From: Butyribacter intestini
GTDB taxonomy: Bacteria; Bacillota; Clostridia; Lachnospirales; Lachnospiraceae
Length of the DNA stretch: 45,626 nucleotides
Direction of reading: 5' to 3'
Assembly: GCA_001414325.1 (NCBI GenBank)
Contig: LLKB01000001.1
Location: 1,472,386-1,518,011, forward strand
The notes beneath the pieces were generated by a model. That model did not search any database and was not told the origin of the DNA. It saw only the letters and a program-made list of their open reading frames with translations. The translations under genes were made by a program, and so were the position numbers. This document shows, piece after piece, positions 35,424-44,131 of this stretch (its first letter is position 1; the number at the start of each line of letters is the position of its first letter).

Positions 35424-35492
35424 TTAATTTTGTTTAACATATCCATTTACAATCATATCTGCATTATCCGCAATTTTTAAAATGACAGGCAT
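35424..35492 (-). CDS. Candidate 22-residue peptide
   Basis: A short frame (MPVILKIADNADMIVNGY, then VKQN) follows AAGGAGG, but the gap of 12 bases to the ATG is long. It may be a real small peptide, a gene remnant or chance. Confidence 0.25.
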   Translation of the reverse strand: MPVILKIADNADMIVNGYVKQN

Positions 35493-35566
35493 TTTCTATC
35501 CTTACCTCCTTAATCGGTTTTAAAAATGTATCAGGTGATATCAGCCTAAGTTAAATAAGTTTTCAT

Positions 35567-36487
35567 TCACTCCTCAAACTCCTCAACAAATCGTTTCACC
35601 TCTGCCCACGCATTTTTTGATTCCTCAAGACGCTCAAGTCCCATCTGAAACACATGAAACATTTCTTCATATATCGTGATATTTGTTTTGCATCCCGCTT
35701 CTCTCGCCTTTTTCTCTGCAAGTACCGAATCACTTAAAAGCATCTCTATACCGCCTACCTGAAAGAGCATTGGTGGAAGTTTCGAAAAATCACCAAACAG
35801 CGGCGAGATATAAGGTTCTTTAGGCGAATGACCTCCGAGATATTCACCACTGTATATCATACTTTCCCTGGTATTTCCAAACAGCGGGTCAAGTGTATAA
35901 TTATCGTCATATGACGCTCCCGATGCCGTAAGGTCCGTCCACGGTGACATAAGCACAAGTCCCGCCGGAAGCGGCATATCATTATCCCTCAAATACTGGC
36001 TTAAGGCAAGACTAAGTCCGCCGCCCGCCGAATCTCCGGCAATGATTATATCTCTGCCCTCATACCCCGTAGCGAGCAGCCATTTATATGCTGCCACAGC
36101 ATCATCAAGAGCCGCCGGAAAAGGATTTTTCGGTGCAACTCTGTAATCTATCGACAAAGTCTTTATACCGCCACGCATCTCACAATACTCTTTTGCAAAA
36201 TTCCTATACACATTTCTCATCTTGCCAATATAACCGCCGCCATGAAGCTGAAGCACAACAAATCTGCTGCCCGTATTTTCAGGCGACAACAATTCCATTT
36301 CAAAATGCTTCATGTGTATTTTTGCAACCGAATATCCGTCCGGGCAATGCCACGGCGGCTCGACAAGTCTTCTCCTTATAGTTCCCTTTTTTATTGCAGG
36401 ACCTATGATAAACCCTGATGAAACCATGTTTATAACATTTCTCACAAGTTTTGCGCGCAAACTTATATTATCAACTTCTTTAACCAT
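35567..36487 (-). CDS. Alpha/beta hydrolase (HSL-type esterase)
   Basis: A 306-residue carboxylesterase of the hormone-sensitive-lipase group: oxyanion-hole motif HGGGY (82-86), nucleophile Ser153 in GDSAGGG, and His278 in EMFHVFQM. The acid is Glu248 or Asp253 in GGIEMLLSDS. It has no signal peptide. It lies third in the cargo run of the element, after the acyltransferase-like and DUF6320 genes, and is separated from DUF6320 by a MITE insertion. Pairing with an acyltransferase suggests making and removing an ester or acyl mark, but the substrate is unknown. GAGG precedes the ATG. Confidence 0.85.
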   Translation of the reverse strand: MVKEVDNISLRAKLVRNVINMVSSGFIIGPAIKKGTIRRRLVEPPWHCPDGYSVAKIHMKHFEMELLSPENTGSRFVVLQLHGGGYIGKMRNVYRNFAKEYCEMRGGIKTLSIDYRVAPKNPFPAALDDAVAAYKWLLATGYEGRDIIIAGDSAGGGLSLALSQYLRDNDMPLPAGLVLMSPWTDLTASGASYDDNYTLDPLFGNTRESMIYSGEYLGGHSPKEPYISPLFGDFSKLPPMLFQVGGIEMLLSDSVLAEKKAREAGCKTNITIYEEMFHVFQMGLERLEESKNAWAEVKRFVEEFEE

Positions 36488-36512
36488 AAAAACCTCACTT
36501 AATATAATTAGA

Positions 36513-36716
36513 TGATGTTAGGGTCAAAAGTAGATAGCAATGCATGTTTATATGCAAATTGCTATCTACTGGCTTGACCCGCCAAACACCGACATAAAGC
36601 AGATTTGCTTGCAAATATGCGCGAATGGAGGTGTTTGCAGGATTGCGAAAATTGCGTAGCAATGAAGCAATCCTGAGCATCAGTTAGGTTCAAAATACCT
36701 TTTGACCCTAACATCA
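36513..36716. mobile_element. MITE: 204 bp with perfect 18-bp inverted ends and TTAGA target duplication
   Basis: TGATGTTAGGGTCAAAAG (36513-36530) and its exact complement (36699-36716) form the ends. TTAGA flanks both sides (36508-36512 and 36717-36721). Internal stems: 36529-36541 with 36558-36570, 36583-36590 with 36630-36637, and 36639-36646 with 36667-36674. The left-end GGGTCAA can pair either with the far end or with TTGACCC at 36574-36580. No ORF is credible. Confidence 0.88.
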
Positions 36717-36791
36717 TTAGATTCATATTTGTAGCAAATATACTTTGCCCATGACTGATGAAATTGCTGTCTGCTTCTGACAATAACATCA

Positions 36792-37457
36792 TCATATATA
36801 AAATTTCCGCTTTAATTCATTTCTTGCCTTTCTGTCTCCAATAACCACGCTTGAGGTAAATAAAATAAGCGATACCAAAAAACTTGTCCACGGAAGGACA
36901 GGGCTTTGAAGTACCTTTGTAAAATAAAGTGCCATCTGAACTGCACCGAGTATAACACAAAATATCTGAAGAAGCAGATAACTCTCCCAGTTCTGCCTGT
37001 TTATTATCATACAGACTATTATTATCGCATCAAGCGTAAGCACGATAACCGGCATCCCGACACCCAACGACCAGCCTTTGTAACCAAGCACAAAATCCAC
37101 AAGCATTATATAAAACAATGCACCTATAAAACCAACATACATCTTTTTAATATGTCCATAATGGTCGTTTATTATAAAATGAAGCATACATATAACATAA
37201 ACAATAGCACCTCCTGATATTGCCGACCATTTAACACCTTCAAAATTATAATAATTTATAACAATGAACACGATTTCAAGAACAATGGCAAAATAAGAAA
37301 AAATATTTACTATCCGTCTGAGTATCTTTGTTTTCTGCCTTACATCAGGATATGTGTTCTCGTTATGTTTATCATCACCAGACAAAACCATATCACACAT
37401 AGGACATACCTTAGTTTTATCTTTTATTTTTATTCCACAATTTTTACATTCAATCAT
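36792..37457 (-). CDS. DUF6320 zinc-ribbon membrane protein
   Basis: The 221-residue protein begins with a short zinc ribbon (CKNCGIKIKDKTKVCPMC, residues 4-21), then has about six membrane helices and a basic C-terminal tail. This layout fits DUF6320, which is of unknown function. Its start overlaps the acyltransferase gene stop by eight bases, implying coupled translation and a joint role. Confidence 0.82.
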   Translation of the reverse strand: MIECKNCGIKIKDKTKVCPMCDMVLSGDDKHNENTYPDVRQKTKILRRIVNIFSYFAIVLEIVFIVINYYNFEGVKWSAISGGAIVYVICMLHFIINDHYGHIKKMYVGFIGALFYIMLVDFVLGYKGWSLGVGMPVIVLTLDAIIIVCMIINRQNWESYLLLQIFCVILGAVQMALYFTKVLQSPVLPWTSFLVSLILFTSSVVIGDRKARNELKRKFYI

Positions 37458-38733
37458 AATACACCCCGTTGCTTTCTATAGAAATATCAACGCCATCTTC
37501 TACAAGTTTTCTGAAAAATCCTCTCTGAATAGCAGTGTCCCTCAAAATCGAAGTAAAAGTAAATACCATCGTATCATTGTAAGAACATATTGCTCCTTTT
37601 ATATTCTGTCCCGTTGATATTGAGATCATTGCATGAAAACTTTTTATAAACGGTGCATATTCTTCATCTATTTTTATATTTCCAATATTTGTCACGGTTG
37701 AAGTATTTGCCTTTGCTGACGAAAGATATACAAGCTTCATTGCTATCTTTTTTATAAAAAACGGAATAGACCTTAAAAGTATATTTTTTTGATTTGAAAC
37801 ATTGTACGAAAACAAATCTTCAAGATGTTCTTTTGTTATCTGCCCACGCAGACTTTTCTTTACAATGTCCGCTATTTCCTCAAATGAATACTCATCTTTT
37901 TCCGGCTTAAAAACAGCACTCACCATAACAAAAAAATTTCTTGTCGTCATCGAATCAAAAAACGGTCTGAGATTTACCGGCACGGCACACACTATAGGCT
38001 TATCAGACCTCATTCTTTTAAGATATTCAACATATACACTATACATAAATACAATTACAAAATACTCATTTATGCTCGTATCATATTTTTTAGCCGCCTG
38101 CTTAACCTGTTGCACGCTCATATAACCGTGCATGACACCAAGCTCACCTCTTGAAAGTTTTTCGCCTTTTACCTCTACTGCTCTCTTTGTTTCATAGCCT
38201 TTTGCATGGCCTTTTTTATAATTTTTTACATAACTGTCCTCAGTATTTAATGATGTATGCTCAGACAGCCTGTTCTTCTTTACCGCCGCAATCTCCGGAT
38301 ATTTAAGTCTGAGATACTGATATGTGACTTCTCTTAAAAAATTAATACCGCCCATACCATCCGCAAGTACATGAAAAACTTCAAGGTTTATTCTCTTTCT
38401 GTAATAAGTAATCCTGAACAGATAATTGTTGTTACTGTAAGGCTCAATATATCTGCAGGGAAAATCATGCTCCTTTACAACCTTTGGAGCAGGCTTGTTA
38501 TTTGTTTCAAAATAATACCAAAATATTCCTTTCTGCATACATACATTAAATGCATCAAAACCCGGCAGCACCATATCCAGTGCTTTCTGTAAAAGCTCTG
38601 CGTCAACCTCCTCGGTAAGATTGACTGAAATTCGATATACATTCGTCGTCTCCTCCGAAGCAATCGCCGGGAAAAGAACTGCCGTATTATCAAGTTTTTC
38701 CCAATTTTTCTTTCTATGTCTACGCTTTTTCAT
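37450..38733 (-). CDS. Condensation-fold acyltransferase-like protein
   Basis: A 427-residue protein resembling alcohol acetyltransferases and condensation-domain enzymes: the HxxxDG motif is intact as HVLADG (residues 121-126). A second conserved region, VCAVPVNLRPFFDSMTTRNF, fits the bridge of the two-lobed fold, and TSTVTNIGNI the late motif. It likely moves an acyl group between a CoA or carrier and an acceptor; the acceptor is unknown. It is the first gene of the cargo run, with a putative promoter beside the right attachment site. The very basic N-terminus (KKRRHRKK) is unusual. Confidence 0.75.
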   Translation of the reverse strand: MKKRRHRKKNWEKLDNTAVLFPAIASEETTNVYRISVNLTEEVDAELLQKALDMVLPGFDAFNVCMQKGIFWYYFETNNKPAPKVVKEHDFPCRYIEPYSNNNYLFRITYYRKRINLEVFHVLADGMGGINFLREVTYQYLRLKYPEIAAVKKNRLSEHTSLNTEDSYVKNYKKGHAKGYETKRAVEVKGEKLSRGELGVMHGYMSVQQVKQAAKKYDTSINEYFVIVFMYSVYVEYLKRMRSDKPIVCAVPVNLRPFFDSMTTRNFFVMVSAVFKPEKDEYSFEEIADIVKKSLRGQITKEHLEDLFSYNVSNQKNILLRSIPFFIKKIAMKLVYLSSAKANTSTVTNIGNIKIDEEYAPFIKSFHAMISISTGQNIKGAICSYNDTMVFTFTSILRDTAIQRGFFRKLVEDGVDISIESNGVYYD

Positions 38734-38809
38734 AAGCTGTCCCCATTCTTAGTTACTGTGAAAGCAAATTCACTTTTTCAAAGACTTTACAAAAATTTGT
38801 CTTATTTAT

Positions 38810-38838
38810 AGTATATACTAAAAAATAATATTTTTAAA
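38810..38838 (-). promoter_or_regulatory. Putative promoter of the cargo operon
   Basis: Minus-strand TTTAAA (38833-38838, weak), 17 bases, TATACT (38810-38815). It lies just inside the right end of the element. Confidence 0.4.
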
Positions 38839-38865
38839 GTATGATTTACGCACACCTGCCCCCGA
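38835..38865. other. Right attachment junction (attR)
   Basis: Element DNA ending GATTTA is followed by CG (38849-38850) and host CACACCTGCC. Joined with the left side, the site reads GGAGTG-CG-CACACC, an imperfect palindrome (5 of 6 positions per arm) about the core. Confidence 0.65.
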
Positions 38866-39634
38866 ATATGTAATCGTGCATGACGGTCCGCCATCTGACA
38901 GCCGTGCCAAAGATTATTATGTGACATACAAAGACTATATCAAAAATGTTGCATCAAGCGAAATCTATGCTACATGGCCTGAGGCAACCCTTACAGCAAA
39001 TATCCTCGCCATACAGTCCATAACTTTAAACAGAGTTTATACGGAGTGGTACCGAAATAAAGGCTATGATTTCACAATCACCTCTTCCACCGCCTACGAC
39101 CAAAAATGGATTCCCGGAAGAAATATCTTCGATAATATATCAAGGATTGTTGACAACATCTTTACAAACTACATTTCAAGACCAAATGTAAGACAGCCGC
39201 TTTTTACACAGTATTGTGATGGAAAAATGGTGTCATGCCCTGACTGGATGCGTCAGTGGGATTCAAAATATCTCGGCGACCAGGGATATTCTGCGATAGA
39301 AATACTCCGTGCATTTTACGGTAATTCCGTTTATATAAACAGTTCAACTGAAATTTCAGGAATACCATCTTCATGGCCGGGTTATGACCTGACGATAGGT
39401 GCAACCGGAAGCAAAGTTTTGCAGATGCAGCAGCAGTTAAATGTAATAGCAGATGCATATCCTCTTATACCTAAAATATCCCAGGATGGAATTTACGGTG
39501 AAAAAACTGCAAATGCAGTAAAGATATTCCAAAAAATATTTGGTCTGCCCCAAACCGGAGTAACAGATTTCCCAACATGGTATAAAATTTCTGAGATTTA
39601 TGTCGGCGTGAGCAGGATTGCTGAAATGGCTTAA
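38851..39634 (+). pseudogene. sleC: SleC-type spore cortex-lytic enzyme, C-terminal part
   Basis: It carries the rest of the split enzyme in one open frame: TPAPEYVIVHDGPPSDS, the SleC/SpoIID-like catalytic region (YIKNVASSEIYATWPEATL, LNRVYTEWYRNKGYDF, TQYCDGKMVSCPDW) and a C-terminal PG_binding_1 domain (about the last 80 residues, LTIGATGSKVLQMQQQLN and DGIYGEKTANAVKIFQ). The first ATG (38876) is internal and has no ribosome site, so this piece is not expected to be made alone. The sequence is free of stops and shifts, which argues that selection still maintains it or the insertion is recent. Confidence 0.88.
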
Positions 39635-39668
39635 GCACTAATCTTTAAAAAATGAATATCTGAAAAAC

Positions 39669-39712
39669 AGACAGACCATAACGAATAATTGCTATGGTCT
39701 GTCTTATAGTAT
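39669..39712 (+). terminator. Terminator of sleC
   Basis: AGACAGACCATA (39669-39680) pairs perfectly with TATGGTCTGTCT (39693-39704), followed by TATAG. Confidence 0.7.
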
Positions 39713-39790
39713 AACAAAATATGAAGATATTAAACTCACCATTTCAAGCATAATTCCAATGTAAAGAATAGGTAAAATATTTCAAAATGC

Positions 39791-39819
39791 TTGTAAAAAG
39801 GCTGGTTTTTTTTTATAGA
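39791..39819 (+). promoter_or_regulatory. Putative promoter of ppx-ppk1
   Basis: TTGTAA (39791-39796), 17 bases, TATAGA (39814-39819). It is weaker than the others, and a second box CATAAT follows at 39824-39829. Confidence 0.45.
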
Positions 39820-39866
39820 TTAGCATAATATATATATATTGATAAAAATACTTAAGGAGGGAGCAT

Positions 39867-41438
39867 ATGGCAGTTACTATTTTCGCCGCTATTGATGTCG
39901 GTTCACACGAAACATCAATGCGTATTTATGAAATATCCAAAAAATATGGTGTGCATGAAATCGAATATGTCCACCATACCGCCAGACTTGGACTTGAAAC
40001 ATATTCGACAAAACATATAAGCTATACCACCATAGATAAACTATGTAATATTTTAAACGGTTTTTCTGAAAAAATGAAAGAATATGACATACACGATTAC
40101 ATGATTATTGCTACCAGTGCATTGCGTGAAGCCGATAACAATTTAATCGTTCTTGATCAGGTAAAGCAGCGCACCGGTTTTTTAATAAAGATACTGAGCA
40201 ATTCCGAACAGCGCTATCTTTGTTACAAATCATTGGCACTTAAAGAAAACTCTTTTCACAGTCTTATAAAAGACGGCACACTTCTCGTCGATGTGGGAGG
40301 CGGCAGCATCCAGTTGTCACTTTACGATAAAAAAACACTTATAGCAACACAAAATATTATGCTTGGTTCGCTCAGAATACAGGAAGTTCTACAGGATATG
40401 CAATACAAGACCGATAACTATCAGAACCTTGTATATGACTATATCGCTCACGGACTGCATACTTTTGTGCAGCTCTATTTAAAGAGCCGCAAAGTTAAAA
40501 ATATAATAGCACTCGGAAATCAGTTGCAAAGTTTTGTTAAATATATGACACTTCACAATTTCGGAACATTAAAGTCTGCCGATGACAAATATGAAAAAAG
40601 AAATTGTGTCAACCGCATTGAATTTGATGATTTTTACAAATCCATCACCTCAAAAACACCGGATGAACTTGCCAAAGAATTAAATACATCACTTGATAAG
40701 GCATCCCTGCTTCTTCCCATTGCAATGATATACCGCAATATTCTTGAAGAAACTGATGCAGGACAGATATGGATTTCTAAAATGACAATCTGTGACGGAA
40801 TGGCAGCAGATTTTGCTGAGAAAAAGGAAAAAATCGCCCCTGCCTTTAATTTTACTGACGGCATCCTCTCCACTGCAAGAAATATTGCAGCAAGATACCG
40901 AGCTGACGAGGCACATTACCGCAATGTTGAAAAAAACTGTCTTTTATTGTTTGATGCAGTTAAAAAACTGAATAATCTTACTAAGCATGACAGGCTTTTA
41001 CTTCAGATTTCTGCAATTTTGCATAACTGTGGCAATTTTATAAACATGAATGCAGTTGGTGAAAATTCATATAAAATAGTAATGTCAACTGAGATAATCG
41101 GTCTTTCACATAAAGAAAGAATGATGGTCGCATATATGGTAAGATACCTTGACTCATCTTTTCCAAAATATGCTGAGATTTCTGATGTTTTCAGCCAGCA
41201 GGAATTTATCAAGATAGCTAAATTAAATTCTATCTTACTGCTCGCCGACGCAATGGACAGAAGCCACAAGCAGAAGTTTGCAAACACTACCGTATATCTG
41301 CGAGGCTCAAATCTTTTTATCACCGGAAAAACATTGTATGATATTACACTCGAACAGGGAATTTTTGACAATACTTCAGATTTCTTTGAAGAGCTTTATG
41401 GAATTAAACCTGTTCTCAAGCAAAAAAAAGAATTTTAA
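39867..41438 (+). CDS. ppx: Ppx/GppA-family phosphatase (exopolyphosphatase) with HD-like domain
   Basis: A 523-residue ASKHA-fold enzyme expected to shorten polyphosphate or hydrolyse pppGpp. The phosphate-1 motif AAIDVGSHETSM and phosphate-2 motif LLVDVGGGSIQLSLY are clear, with ATSALREADN between. The C-terminal part (about 320-500) resembles an HD domain, but its HD pair is degenerate (ILHNCG). AAGGAGGG lies before the ATG. It is directly followed by ppk1, the opposing enzyme; that pairing favours exopolyphosphatase over guanosine pentaphosphatase. Confidence 0.88.
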   Translation: MAVTIFAAIDVGSHETSMRIYEISKKYGVHEIEYVHHTARLGLETYSTKHISYTTIDKLCNILNGFSEKMKEYDIHDYMIIATSALREADNNLIVLDQVKQRTGFLIKILSNSEQRYLCYKSLALKENSFHSLIKDGTLLVDVGGGSIQLSLYDKKTLIATQNIMLGSLRIQEVLQDMQYKTDNYQNLVYDYIAHGLHTFVQLYLKSRKVKNIIALGNQLQSFVKYMTLHNFGTLKSADDKYEKRNCVNRIEFDDFYKSITSKTPDELAKELNTSLDKASLLLPIAMIYRNILEETDAGQIWISKMTICDGMAADFAEKKEKIAPAFNFTDGILSTARNIAARYRADEAHYRNVEKNCLLLFDAVKKLNNLTKHDRLLLQISAILHNCGNFINMNAVGENSYKIVMSTEIIGLSHKERMMVAYMVRYLDSSFPKYAEISDVFSQQEFIKIAKLNSILLLADAMDRSHKQKFANTTVYLRGSNLFITGKTLYDITLEQGIFDNTSDFFEELYGIKPVLKQKKEF

Positions 41439-41548
41439 TCTAAGGAAGATAGTGTGAAAAATATTTTTTTCACACACAAGATTTGTGTCTGCGCACACTT
41501 GACACAAACTCGATATGTCCAAAAAATGTGTGCAGAAATGAGGATTTT

Positions 41549-43768
41549 ATGTCAGAAAATAATTATTTAAAACACGAGTATTTTTATAATAGAGAACTTA
41601 GCTGGATTTCGTTTAACTACAGGGTTTTAAGTGAAGCACAGGATAATAAACTCCCTCTTTTAGACAGACTTCGTTTCTTAGCCATAACAGCATCAAACCT
41701 TGATGAATTTTTTATGATAAGAGTTGCTTCATTAAAAGATATGGTTCAGGTTAATTACACAAAAAAAGATATTGCAGGCATGACACCGGGTGAGCAGCTT
41801 TCTGCCATCAGCAAAAAAACTCATGAGCTTGTTCACGACCAGTACGATGTGTACGGAAAGCTTATCTCCAAACTTTCAGACAACGGCATCCACCTTATCT
41901 CCCACTACGAAGAACTTGACGACAGACAGGAAAGGTATGTAAATGAATATTTCCGTTCAGAAGTATATCCTGTACTCACTCCTATGGCAGTTGACTCAGC
42001 AAGGCCTTTCCCTCTCATACAAAATAAATCACTTAACATCGGTGCCATATTAAAATTTAAGCCATCAAATAAAAAAGACGGCAACGGTCAGTTTCGTGAA
42101 CTTTATGTCTCACATCAGGGCAAAAAACAGGGTGATAACATAAGCGATACTGATTTTGCAACAGTTCAGGTTCCATCAGGACTTCCTAGATTTGTCGAGA
42201 TACCTGCAAAAAATGACGGAGATAAATGTTTTATATTGTTAGAACAGATAATTGAAAAAAATATTGATAAGTTATTTGTAAACTATGAAGTATTATCAGC
42301 TTTCCCTTATCGTATAATGAGAAATGCCGACCTTTCCATCGACGAGGACGAGGCAGCCGACCTTCTTATAGAAATACAGCGTCAGTTAAAAAAGAGGCAG
42401 TGGGGACAGGCGATACGACTTGAAGTTGAAGACGGTATTGACAAGAAACTTCTCAAAACCTTAAAGAAAGAATTAAACATAAGCGAGGAAGATATTTTTA
42501 AGATAAATGGTCCTCTCGACCTTACTTTCCTCTCAAAACTTGCAGGTATTGAGGGCTATGACGACCTCAAAGGAAAAGGATATACTCCTCAGCCTGCAAA
42601 ATGGATTGATGCAAATAAAAATATCTTTGACCAGATAAAAGAACATGATGCACTTTTAAATCATCCGTATGAGACATTTGAACCTGTTATCGAGCTTGTA
42701 CGACAGGCATCAAAAGATCCAGATGTGCTTGCTATCAAACAGACACTTTACCGTGTAAGCAGCCACTCTCCTATCATTGCTTCGCTTGCGGCAGCAGCAG
42801 AAAACGGCAAACAGGTTACTGTTCTTGTCGAACTTAAAGCAAGATTTGATGAGGAAAATAATATCATTTGGGCGCGAAAACTCGAAAAAGCAGGCTGCCA
42901 TGTTATTTATGGACTTGTCGGTTTAAAGACACACAGCAAGATTACACTTGTAGTCAGGCGTGAGGAGGACGGTATCAGAAGATATGTGCATCTTGGTACC
43001 GGAAACTATAACGACAGTACGGCAAAAATATATACGGATATGGGACTTCTCACCTGCAAGAAAGCAATCGGCGAAGATGCCACTGCATTTTTCAATATGC
43101 TTTCAGGCTATTCAGAACCAGCCGCATGGAACAAACTTGCCGTAGCACCTATCTGGCTTCGTGACAGATTTACCGAAATGATAAACAGAGAAACAGAATT
43201 TGCAAAAGCGGGCAAAAAAGCATTTATCAAAGCTAAGATGAATTCCCTCTGTGACCCCGGCATAATAGCTTCGCTTTATAAAGCATCTGCCGCCGGAGTT
43301 AAAATCGACCTTGTCATCCGTGGAATATGCTGTCTTAAAACAGGAATAAAAGGAATAAGCGATAATATCACTGTCCGTTCTATCGTAGGTGATTTCCTTG
43401 AGCACAGCAGAATATTCTATTTCCACAACAATGGCTTTGAGGAGGTCTATATGGGAAGTGCTGACTGGATGCCTAGAAACCTTGACAAGCGTGTTGAAAT
43501 CCTGTTCCCTGTTGAAGACGAAACACTCAAAGAAGAAATCATTCATATTCTTGATATACAATTTGCAGACAATGTAAAAGCAAGAGTAATGCAGAGTGAC
43601 GGAACATACATTATCCCACCACGCAAAATCGGTCAGAAAAAATTATGTGCACAGCAGTATTTCTGCAAAGAAGCCATCGCAAATGCTAACGAAAAAAAAC
43701 ATCAACGCAGTGCAACATACAATACAAGTTTTGAACCGTTGCTCCATATTGACGACGAAGAAAAATAA
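41549..43768 (+). CDS. ppk1: Polyphosphate kinase 1
   Basis: It makes inorganic polyphosphate from ATP, reversibly. The 739-residue protein has the N-terminal YFYNRELSWISFNYRVL, then two PLD-like catalytic domains. LKTHSKITLVVRREE contains the phosphorylated His (His435 in E. coli numbering), followed by VHLGTGNYNDSTAKIYTD and LEHSRIFYFHNNG (second His). ATG 41549 with GAGG five bases upstream is preferred over 41483. It is 110 bases after ppx and has its own terminator. Confidence 0.96.
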   Translation: MSENNYLKHEYFYNRELSWISFNYRVLSEAQDNKLPLLDRLRFLAITASNLDEFFMIRVASLKDMVQVNYTKKDIAGMTPGEQLSAISKKTHELVHDQYDVYGKLISKLSDNGIHLISHYEELDDRQERYVNEYFRSEVYPVLTPMAVDSARPFPLIQNKSLNIGAILKFKPSNKKDGNGQFRELYVSHQGKKQGDNISDTDFATVQVPSGLPRFVEIPAKNDGDKCFILLEQIIEKNIDKLFVNYEVLSAFPYRIMRNADLSIDEDEAADLLIEIQRQLKKRQWGQAIRLEVEDGIDKKLLKTLKKELNISEEDIFKINGPLDLTFLSKLAGIEGYDDLKGKGYTPQPAKWIDANKNIFDQIKEHDALLNHPYETFEPVIELVRQASKDPDVLAIKQTLYRVSSHSPIIASLAAAAENGKQVTVLVELKARFDEENNIIWARKLEKAGCHVIYGLVGLKTHSKITLVVRREEDGIRRYVHLGTGNYNDSTAKIYTDMGLLTCKKAIGEDATAFFNMLSGYSEPAAWNKLAVAPIWLRDRFTEMINRETEFAKAGKKAFIKAKMNSLCDPGIIASLYKASAAGVKIDLVIRGICCLKTGIKGISDNITVRSIVGDFLEHSRIFYFHNNGFEEVYMGSADWMPRNLDKRVEILFPVEDETLKEEIIHILDIQFADNVKARVMQSDGTYIIPPRKIGQKKLCAQQYFCKEAIANANEKKHQRSATYNTSFEPLLHIDDEEK

Positions 43769-43851
43769 AAAATAGCATTAGTTTGTAAAAGCAAAATACT
43801 CTGGAATATACCAAAAAGAACTTAACAAAGTTAATTTTCATAAAAAATTCA

Positions 43852-43880
43852 AACGCACCGGACAAAAAATCCGGTGCGTT
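43852..43880 (+). terminator. Terminator of ppk1
   Basis: AACGCACCGGA (43852-43862) pairs perfectly with TCCGGTGCGTT (43870-43880). Confidence 0.75.
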
Positions 43881-43903
43881 ATAAACAAAACAAGTCATAA
43901 TTC

Positions 43904-44009
43904 CTATATAGTCAACAACAAGTCCACCTCTTTATCTTGAAAAACACGATTAACTCTCGCAATAACCTGCATAAGATTATAACTGCTAAAGTCATCACTT
44001 ATATAAATT
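43904..44009 (-). pseudogene. Remnant of a type I restriction HsdR helicase region
   Basis: The minus strand encodes a short frame with SDDFSSYNLMQVIARVNRVF and QDKEVD before a stop. QVIARVNRVFQDK closely matches helicase motif VI of HsdR subunits (typically QAIARVNRVFKDK). About 34 codons remain, so only a scrap of a former restriction locus is left. Identification rests on this one motif. Confidence 0.6.
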
Positions 44010-44131
44010 AAATGGTAACAGCTTTTGTACTGTTCCCCTTTGTTTTTTGTATCTGATTTTTAAGAAACTCATCCATAAAATCAAATCGACTTTGGCTTCT
44101 TCATTTGTTTGATATCTTATAATTCTGTCAT

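Larger units (their letters stand above)
33970..38850. mobile_element. 4.88-kb serine-recombinase element inserted in sleC
   Basis: The 4881-bp segment separates two parts of one gene that fit in frame once it is removed. It carries, all on the minus strand, a serine recombinase next to the left end, a small acidic protein, an alpha/beta hydrolase, a DUF6320 membrane protein and a condensation-fold acyltransferase-like protein, plus a MITE. No phage structural, replication or conjugation genes are present. The boundaries rest on frame restoration and the shared CG core; a wider crossover zone cannot be excluded. Confidence 0.8.

Noticed and set aside
36562-36795. Minus-strand ORF across the MITE
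   Set aside because: It lies mostly within the MITE's hairpins, has no ribosome site and no recognisable protein.
33970-38848. GATTT, shared by both element ends, as the recombination core
   Set aside because: Joining the gene halves at GATTT (33969-33973 and 38843-38847) shifts the sleC frame by one base, whereas the CG joint restores it exactly.
38876-39634. Independent gene starting at ATG 38876
   Set aside because: It lacks a ribosome site, starts inside a conserved SleC segment (YVIVHDG), and the frame is open upstream to the element junction.
43995-44035. GGTAACAG...CTGTTCCCC as a fourth copy of the R1-R3 repeat
   Set aside because: Only eight bases match and the central stem is absent.
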